DNA of 64,000 nt, from positions 1 to 64,000 of the forward strand of contig PBMB01000021.1 in NCBI GenBank assembly GCA_002722455.1, written 5' to 3'. Origin of the DNA: Chloroflexota bacterium (GTDB lineage Bacteria > Chloroflexota > Dehalococcoidia > Lucifugimonadales > GCA-2722455). The notes under the pieces were generated by a model that saw nothing but the letters and a program-made list of their open reading frames with translations, was not told the DNA's origin and ran no database searches. Positions 59,743 through 64,000 of the stretch are shown here, in pieces; position 1 is the first letter of the stretch; each line of letters opens with the position of its first letter. The position numbers were made by a program, and so were the translations under genes.

Positions 59743-60338
59743 CTATTGAATATACTTTCAATTACTTTTTTTGCGTTATATTTGTTGTAAACGACACTAT
59801 TCCAACCTAGTGATTGAGCAGTATTCACATTTTTTTCCATGTCGTCCAAAAAAATAAAGTCTTCTTTGTTTAATTTTGTTTTATCCAAAAAGGCAGAGAA
59901 AATTGCTTTTTCAGGCTTAACAGCACCGACTTTTTCAGAGCAAATACCGTCTTTAAACTCTTTGAAAACAGGAAAATTATCAAAAAGATAATTAAACGTT
60001 TCAATATTTATATTCGATAAATAGTAAACTTCCACACCTTCTTTTTTTAAATCTAAAATGAAATTTTTAGTAACAGAAAGTTCAACAAAACCCTTCCTTA
60101 CAAACTTAAAAAATTCTAAAGTATTCTTTTCAGGATAACCTGTCCTTTCATAGTTAAATCGAGCAACTTCTTCAAAAGAATATTTGCCACGATCTAATTC
60201 AAGCCAATCTTGATGATTCATAAGTTCAATAAGAATTTCATATTCTTCTTCACTTTGTGCAAATTTAGCAGCTAATTCTTTTGGAAAAAAATCAACAACG
60301 ACTCCACCAAAATCAAAAACGACTTGTTTATATTTCAT
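59739..60338 (-). CDS. HAD-family hydrolase (YihX-like phosphatase)
   Basis: The protein has 199 aa. Motif I is VVFDFGGVVVDF, with nucleophile Asp9; the usual second Asp is Gly, a variant also seen in the DFGGV group of HAD-IA phosphatases. Motif II is YLSN (Ser106-Asn), motif III GAVKPEKAIF, motif IV FIFLDDMEKNV. A helical cap lies at 18-85. It likely acts on a sugar phosphate as YihX does, though the exact substrate cannot be read. Its start overlaps the SprT-like gene by 11 bases. Confidence 0.88.
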   Translation of the reverse strand: MKYKQVVFDFGGVVVDFFPKELAAKFAQSEEEYEILIELMNHQDWLELDRGKYSFEEVARFNYERTGYPEKNTLEFFKFVRKGFVELSVTKNFILDLKKEGVEVYYLSNINIETFNYLFDNFPVFKEFKDGICSEKVGAVKPEKAIFSAFLDKTKLNKEDFIFLDDMEKNVNTAQSLGWNSVVYNKYNAKKVIESIFNS

Positions 60339-61251
60339 TATTATGTTCCTTTATGTTTTTTTCGATGTTTTCTATAAAAATAGAATCTTGTCTCTTTTCA
60401 TTTTCAATATGCTTTATAATATCAATTATGTATAAAAAATAAAGTCCTTTTTCTTTGTATAATCTACCTTCTGCTGAATTATGATACTCCTCGCTCTCTT
60501 TAAATAGAAGAATAGTATCTGATTCATTGTTCCAGATGTTATCAAGATCTTCAAAGGGAACATTGTTTTTTTTCAAATCTTCTTTGTATTTAAAGAAATC
60601 GTTTTCATTTTGAAAAGAAATCTTATAAAAAAAGTCATTATCTAATGATAAGAACCTTTGGTATTTTAATTCTTCTTCAAAACTATTGCCTTCTTTGTCT
60701 TTTTGTTTTTTCAGAGCTTTAAGCGTTTTTCCTGTCAAAAATAAGATGTGCTCAATCAATATATTGAAAAACAAACTAGAATGCATCTCTTCTTCTGAAT
60801 AATACTTATCAACATAGGCGTGAACATATTCATGGATAAAGACATAAAGAACATCTAAATACCATTCATTATCTTTAAAATCAGGATTTTCAAAATAAAA
60901 AGAATTAACAAATATTTTATTTTTCTCTCTTGAATAATAAGAATTACCATTCTTCTTATTTGAAATAGATTGCTTAACCTCACCTAAACAGAAATGAGAA
61001 ATATATTCATTAATGTTCTTTATAAATATTTTAAGTTGCTTACTGTGACTTTGATTTTCAAAATCAGAATATGAATTGGGAATAAATGTTTCCTTACAAA
61101 AGTTTTTAAAAAATGGTTTAATAAAACTTCTTTCAAAACGGTAACAAACTCTTGTTTGTTGTTCGATATAGTCATTGCTTCCAACAGGATATTTTTCAAT
61201 TAAACCTTTTTGGTATGATAAACTTTTTTCATTATAATTTCTTAAAGTCAT
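60328..61251 (-). CDS. SprT-like zinc metallopeptidase-fold protein
   Basis: The protein has 307 aa. The zinc motif is His140-Glu141-x-x-His144 (FIHEYVHAYV), with a third His157 (MHSSLFF) 12 residues later, the HExxH-x(~12)-H arrangement of SprT/Spartan-type peptidases. Polar N-terminal and helical C-terminal regions are unassigned. It lacks the usual C-terminal zinc ribbon. It overlaps the HAD gene and follows the methyltransferase by 9 bases, so the three form an operon. Confidence 0.8.
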   Translation of the reverse strand: MTLRNYNEKSLSYQKGLIEKYPVGSNDYIEQQTRVCYRFERSFIKPFFKNFCKETFIPNSYSDFENQSHSKQLKIFIKNINEYISHFCLGEVKQSISNKKNGNSYYSREKNKIFVNSFYFENPDFKDNEWYLDVLYVFIHEYVHAYVDKYYSEEEMHSSLFFNILIEHILFLTGKTLKALKKQKDKEGNSFEEELKYQRFLSLDNDFFYKISFQNENDFFKYKEDLKKNNVPFEDLDNIWNNESDTILLFKESEEYHNSAEGRLYKEKGLYFLYIIDIIKHIENEKRQDSIFIENIEKNIKEHNNEI

Positions 61252-61260
61252 GATGCTCTC

Positions 61261-61785
61261 TTACTTATAAACCGATTCATAAATCTTACAAATGACACGA
61301 CTATCTTTAAATGAATCAACTTCAATAAAGTGATTCTTTATCTCTGGTTTTTTATTAGGTGAGATAATAATTAACTTTTCACAAGACTGCGACAATTGCC
61401 AAAGTAGTTGTGGTAATAAAGAAGCAGGAGCAAGGTGAAGAGCAAAGCTGCAGATGATAGTAGAGTATTTTTCTGACAAACCTTTCATTGCTATATATCT
61501 AAAATCATAATTATAAGCTTTTAAGTTAGTTCGTTTTTGAAACTCAATATTAGTAAATGGATCGCAACCTACAATGTTTGAATATCCTATTTTTTTAAGA
61601 TGGTTTGAAACTTGACCTGTGCCACAACAAAGATCTAAAATTTTAGTTTTTCCAATATGACCTTTTTTATTTGCAATGTCTAGCAAATAATGAACAATTT
61701 TTTCATGTGGATTTTCGTATGAATCTGAATTCTTCTTATAAAATGCTTCAACGCCAAGTTTTTGATATTGATTTCGTATGCTCAT
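61261..61785 (-). CDS. Class I SAM-dependent methyltransferase
   Basis: The start was placed at ATG 61785, with AGGAG 8 nt upstream. The protein has 174 aa. Motif I is ILDLCCGTGQVS (49-60); the acidic end of beta2 is IVGCDPF; then a post-I loop and FALHLAPASLLPQLLWQL. This is a single-domain Rossmann methyltransferase of about the minimal length. The substrate is unknown. It heads the operon with the SprT-like and HAD genes. Promoter TTGTTT-17-TATAAT. Confidence 0.87.
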   Translation of the reverse strand: MSIRNQYQKLGVEAFYKKNSDSYENPHEKIVHYLLDIANKKGHIGKTKILDLCCGTGQVSNHLKKIGYSNIVGCDPFTNIEFQKRTNLKAYNYDFRYIAMKGLSEKYSTIICSFALHLAPASLLPQLLWQLSQSCEKLIIISPNKKPEIKNHFIEVDSFKDSRVICKIYESVYK

Positions 61786-61808
61786 AACATTGTCTCCTAA
61801 TGATTTCA

Positions 61809-61837
61809 ATTATACTAAAAAAAACATAAAAAAACAA
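61809..61837 (-). promoter_or_regulatory. Promoter TTGTTT-17-TATAAT
   Basis: Minus-strand TTGTTT (61832-61837) and TATAAT (61809-61814), spacer 17, upstream of the methyltransferase operon. Confidence 0.65.
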
Positions 61838-61904
61838 CTTTTTTTACTTTGAAAAAGACAATTTATTGTGTTAATATAATTGTAAATAAGAGAGTGATAA
61901 AAAA

Positions 61905-62120
61905 ATGAAAAAATTATACACAATGGAAACGAAAAAATTTGAGTTAAGATTTGGTCAAAAACCTTGGCTCGGAATGGTAATAAAAACCAAAGCTAGTAGA
62001 TTTTTTGTAATAGAAGAAATAAAAAAAAGAAAAACATTGCAACATATATATGCTAGAGAGCTTGCTTGGTATGAAATAACTGGAATAGCACCTGCTGTTA
62101 ATTTACCCATTTATAAATAA
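61905..62120 (+). CDS. Small basic protein of unknown function
   Basis: The protein has 71 aa, with a beta-rich start (FELRFGQKPWLGMVIKTKASRFFVIEEI), a basic middle and IYARELAWYEITGIAPAVNLP at the end. GAGTG precedes the ATG. Tryptophan/lysine content would fit RNA binding, but no family is recognised. Confidence 0.74.
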   Translation: MKKLYTMETKKFELRFGQKPWLGMVIKTKASRFFVIEEIKKRKTLQHIYARELAWYEITGIAPAVNLPIYK

Positions 62121-62176
62121 TTTTCAAGAGATTCGTCACACTTTATTTCAGAAACTAAAAAAAATAAAAAAAGTTG

Positions 62177-62205
62177 TTGACAATTTTTTCAAACGGAAGT
62201 AATCT
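62177..62205 (+). promoter_or_regulatory. Promoter of the tRNA cluster, TTGACA-17-TAATCT
   Basis: Full consensus -35 with 17-base spacing and a good -10, about 45 bases before tRNA-Met. A GAAGCCTT/AAGGCTTC hairpin (62224-62246) stands in the leader. Confidence 0.8.
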
Positions 62206-62251
62206 TTAAAACAACTTAACGACGAAGCCTTAGAGATAAAGGCTTCCGAAT

Positions 62252-62328
62252 GTTTCCTTAGCTCAGTTGGTTAGAGCACCCGACTCATAATCGGTAGGTC
62301 CTCAGTTCAAGTCTGAGAGGAAGCACCA
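62252..62328 (+). tRNA. tRNA-Met (CAT)
   Basis: The tRNA has 77 nt. Acceptor GTTTCCT pairs with AGGAAGC (one G.U), discriminator A, encoded CCA. Anticodon CAT at 62286-62288 with a 7-base loop. The body resembles elongator tRNA-Met; an Ile2 (lysidine-modified) identity cannot be excluded from sequence alone. Confidence 0.95.
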
Positions 62329-62338
62329 AAAAAATATT

Positions 62339-62413
62339 GCGTGTATCGTATAATGGCTATTATTACAGCCTTCCAAGCTGAAGATGCGGGTTCGATTCCC
62401 GCTACACGCTCCA
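62339..62413 (+). tRNA. tRNA-Gly (TCC)
   Basis: The tRNA has 75 nt. Acceptor GCGTGTA/TACACGC is fully paired, discriminator T, encoded CCA. Anticodon TCC at 62372-62374. Ten bases after tRNA-Met. Confidence 0.95.
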
Positions 62414-62430
62414 AAAAATAAGGTTAATAA

Positions 62431-62631
62431 ATGAAAGTAGAAGTATTTGATCCAGAAGAAGATATAACAATTGGATTGATTTTTAAAAATAAAAAAATTG
62501 ATTATGAATGTTTTACTTGTAATGGGTCTGGAAAAGTTAGAAATAACATTTCCAAAGAAGGTTCTTATACATTCAGGAAAACCGTCTGTATAAATTGTAA
62601 AGGAACAGGACTGAGAGTAGCAAGATTATAA
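62431..62631 (+). CDS. Small protein with two DnaJ-type CxxCxGxG zinc motifs
   Basis: The protein has 66 aa. CFTCNGSGK and CINCKGTGL form a pair of CxxCxGxG motifs, one complete zinc-binding unit of the DnaJ cysteine-rich type, preceded by a short beta part (VEVFDPEEDITIGLIF). It is encoded between tRNA-Gly and tRNA-Leu on the same strand, with AAGG 7 nt before the ATG, and so is read from the tRNA operon. The stop is only 3 nt before tRNA-Leu. Such small DnaJ-zinc proteins may act in protein or RNA binding; the role here is unknown. Confidence 0.82.
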   Translation: MKVEVFDPEEDITIGLIFKNKKIDYECFTCNGSGKVRNNISKEGSYTFRKTVCINCKGTGLRVARL

Positions 62632-62634
62632 AAT

Positions 62635-62719
62635 GCGAAGGTGGTGGAATTGGTAGACACGCTGGATTAAGATTCCAGTGCCGCAAGGTGTGAGGGTTCA
62701 AGTCCCTCTCTTCGTACCA
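62635..62719 (+). tRNA. tRNA-Leu, folds with anticodon AAG
   Basis: The tRNA has 85 nt with a long variable arm, so Leu type; T-arm GAGGG/CCCTC is perfect and CCA is encoded. The anticodon stem CTGGA/TCCAG is perfect and gives loop TTAAGAT, so positions 34-36 read AAG (U33 preserved). Shifting the stem to get TAA would break two stem pairs. A34 would need conversion to inosine to read several CUN codons. First acceptor pair is G.U. Confidence 0.88.
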
Positions 62720-63208
62720 AAAAGGACTAAAAGGAAGGGTAATAAGGATATAAGCAAGGAAGAATTAAAAGGATTTTCTGTCATGAAGACAAATGGAAGA
62801 AAAAAATAAAGGAATAACAATAAAAGATTATGGATAATCGAAATAAAGGGATAGATTTAAAATCAGGAAGAAAATTATAAAACTTGTGTATAAAAGTTTA
62901 AGTTTTTGTATCAATGTTTCTATAAAGGATTGTGTTTTGGAAATAGAATTAAATGGATTTTATGTTAACGATACAATTGTGGTTTAATGGATTTTAATGG
63001 ATATTATTAGGATTATAAAGACGCAACAAGGACGTAGATGGAATTTCTAGGAATGGTAATAAAGTAAGTAAAGGAAGATAATTGCTTTAAGGGATTAAGG
63101 TGACATTGAAGGAATAAAGGGAAATATTACGACAGGTTTGGTAGTGCCTATATACAATTGGAATCAATTTTAATTGGATTCGCAAAAATTTTAAAAACTA
63201 CCTTTAAA
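62720..63208 (+). ncRNA. GGA-repeat RNA within the tRNA operon (CsrA/RsmA-sponge-like)
   Basis: This 489-nt spacer between tRNA-Leu and tRNA-Arg has no ORF. It contains 25 GGA motifs (for example at 62724, 62733, 62746, 62758, 62771, 62795, 62811, 62832, 62849, 62866, 62927, 62955, 62989, 62999, 63010, 63030, 63040, 63050, 63073, 63092, 63111, 63120, 63160, 63176), mostly AAGGA or ATGGAT, about one per 18 nt. I found no TCC at all, so the bias is strictly on one strand. CsrB/RsmY/RsmZ RNAs sequester CsrA/RsmA through many A-N-GGA sites at similar density. RNase P and tRNA 3' processing would release this RN A with defined ends. The sponge role is an inference. Confidence 0.6.
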
Positions 63209-63285
63209 GCATCCTTAGCTCAGTTGGATAGAGCACGTGCCTTCTAAGCATGTGGTCGCAGGTTCGAATCCTGCAGGATGTGCCA
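63209..63285 (+). tRNA. tRNA-Arg (TCT)
   Basis: The tRNA has 77 nt. Acceptor GCATCCT/AGGATGT (one G.U), discriminator G, encoded CCA. Anticodon TCT at 63243-63245, reading AGA/AGG, the Arg codons favoured in this AT-rich DNA. The 136-nt spacer that follows (63286-63421) has no ORF; it shares CCCCTGCT with the RNA after tRNA-Ser. Confidence 0.95.
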
Positions 63286-63421
63286 GATATCATTGTAATA
63301 CTTTGTGTACTCTTCCCCTGCTATGTAGGTTCTAGTTACACAATTTTAAAGAATGTCTTGCTTTTTATATTTAGGTTACATATAATATAAAAAGATTGCT
63401 ATGCATTGCATTCTTAACCAA

Positions 63422-63513
63422 GGAGAGTTGGCCGAGTGGCTGAAGGCGGTTCCCTGCTAAGGAATTGTGTGGTTTATCCCGCACCGAGGGTTCGAATCCC
63501 TCATTCTCCGCCA
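63422..63513 (+). tRNA. tRNA-Ser (GCT)
   Basis: The tRNA has 92 nt with a long variable arm. Acceptor GGAGAGT/ATTCTCC (one G.U), discriminator G, encoded CCA. Anticodon GCT at 63456-63458, reading AGC/AGU. Confidence 0.95.
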
Positions 63514-63705
63514 GAATAGTGTCTAAACCTCTGGTGTTTTCGATTTGCCGATCTTAGACATTACGTTTATAAACCTCTGTTAAATTGGCTAAAAATTCAG
63601 AGATGACCTTTTTGTTTAGCCCCTGCTGCCGTGGTCATGGCAATTGAGTTTCGACGGCAATTGAAACCCAATGAAGAAAGCACTGAGAGATCAGTGCTTT
63701 TTTTT
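63514..63705 (+). ncRNA. Structured RNA ending the tRNA operon
   Basis: After tRNA-Ser about 190 nt without ORF show GTCTAA/TTAGAC (63521/63554), then an H-type pseudoknot: GGCTAAA (63587-63593) with TTTAGCC (63615-63621) and ATGACC (63603-63608) with GGTCAT (63633-63638). A hairpin TTGAGTTTC/GAAACCCAA (one mismatch) lies at 63645-63671. A strong terminator ends it. The unit CCTCTG occurs twice. This is a candidate sRNA cut from the tRNA transcript. Confidence 0.5.
63680..63705 (+). terminator. Rho-independent terminator of the tRNA operon
   Basis: GCACTGA-GAGA-TCAGTGC followed by T8. Confidence 0.92.
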
Positions 63706-63760
63706 GATTTTAATAAATCAAGATGCTATAATAATGCTAATTATTTTATAGGAATAACTA

Positions 63761-64000
63761 ATGTTTGAAGAAAATTATCGACAAGATCAAAAATTAAAAC
63801 GAGAAAACAAAATACTTAATGATAAAAAAAAAAACCTATTTATAAAAATAAAGAACCTGAAATTATTGAAGAAAAAACAATAAAAGGTTTCGTTTTACAA
63901 TTGGTTCAAACAGAAGATGGTTCTTTTAAAGTAACCAGTCCTTTTTTCAAGAAAGGTTATTATGCCGTTCAAAGAAAAACAATAAAAATGGCTTATTCGC
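63761..64000 (+). pseudogene. Gene with a frame break at an A11 run, partial at the window end
   Basis: ATG at 63761 (after GGAATAAC, with a TATAAT at about 63,728) reads MFEENYRQDQKLKRENKILND for 21 codons, then meets A11 (63824-63834). In that frame translation stops at 63883. One extra A would switch to a frame open to the window end, with PIYKNKEPEIIEEK... and GFVLQLVQTEDGSFKVTSPFF, which looks like real protein. It may be a frameshift mutation, a homopolymer sequencing error, or transcriptional slippage that makes both products. The protein is not recognised. Confidence 0.6.

Noticed and set aside
62635-62719. Reading the tRNA-Leu anticodon as TAA
   Set aside because: It would require shifting the anticodon stem by one base and breaking pairs; the AAG fold has a perfect 5-bp stem and U33.
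63640-63680. Resemblance to tmRNA (TTTCGACGG...GAAACCCAA)
   Set aside because: Short similarity to the start of tmRNA, but no tag reading frame, no tRNA-like 3' end and a terminator follows at once.
1-64000. CRISPR array
   Set aside because: I found no regularly spaced direct repeats of 24-40 bases and no cas genes.
1-64000. Prophage or jumbo phage genome
   Set aside because: No capsid, terminase, tail or phage polymerase genes; lipoproteins, ABC export, a chemoreceptor and metal efflux point to a bacterial chromosome or large plasmid. Phage-like traits are limited to single genes and the RNA.

Overview
The window is AT-rich (well under a third G+C by eye) bacterial DNA that looks gammaproteobacterial. 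Evidence: encoded CCA ends on all tRNAs, lipoproteins with classic lipoboxes, a trypsin-like protease with a GlyGly-CTERM tail, three secreted YCD..GGGW fibrinogen-like proteins, an Aer-type PAS chemoreceptor, a DUF481 outer-membrane protein, an SO_0444-type metal permease and a ProQ/FinO protein. No phage structural, replication, ribosomal or central-metabolism genes are present, and most genes have no recognisable function. A few features (plasmid-type N-terminal domain at 19.8-20.5 kb, nucleotidyltransferase at 57.5-59.4 kb, giant ncRNA, tRNA cluster) also occur on megaplasmids and large mobile elements, so chromosome versus large plasmid is not decided here.

Layout. 1-0.13 kb: right end of an IS200/IS605-type element (probable omega-RNA tail). 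0.4-5.8 kb: membrane protein, patatin lipoprotein, and a three-gene ABC export operon (adaptor, ATPase, permease). 5.8-12.5 and 15-19 kb: a long minus-strand array of paralogous small membrane proteins with common N- and C-terminal signatures, including miniature members. 12.8-28.6 kb: mostly minus-strand unknown proteins, with a HExxH lipoprotein, a probable sRNA at 14.8-14.97 kb, and a structured leader at 20.5-20.7 kb. 29.8-35.6 kb: fibrinogen-like operon, serine protease, chemoreceptor. 36-47.7 kb: small unknown genes, an acidic protein, ProQ/FinO, and a cassette of small coiled-coil paralogs ending in aromatic-x-Phe. 47.8-48.7 kb: a roughly 0.93 kb structured noncoding RNA with a perfect consensus sigma70 promoter and a terminator. 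48.8-61.8 kb: large unknown protein, outer-membrane protein, ArsR/metal-efflux pair, ClpP-like protein, nucleotidyltransferase-like protein, HAD phosphatase, SprT-like peptidase, methyltransferase. 62.2-63.7 kb: tRNA operon Met-Gly-Leu-Arg-Ser containing a DnaJ-zinc-finger-like ORF and a 489-nt spacer packed with 25 GGA motifs, followed by a structured terminated RNA. The window ends in a gene broken at an A11 run.

The most interesting candidates are the giant ornate RNA at 47,810-48,736, which resembles GOLLD/ROOL-type RNAs in size and complexity, and the strictly strand-biased GGA-repeat RNA at 62,720-63,208, which resembles a CsrA/RsmA sponge embedded in a tRNA operon. Next come the membrane-protein paralog array with its shared C-terminal tail and internally deleted mini-members, the sRNA at 14.8-14.97 kb, and a tRNA-Leu that folds with an AAG anticodon. 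All functional statements rest on motif reading; no database search was run.
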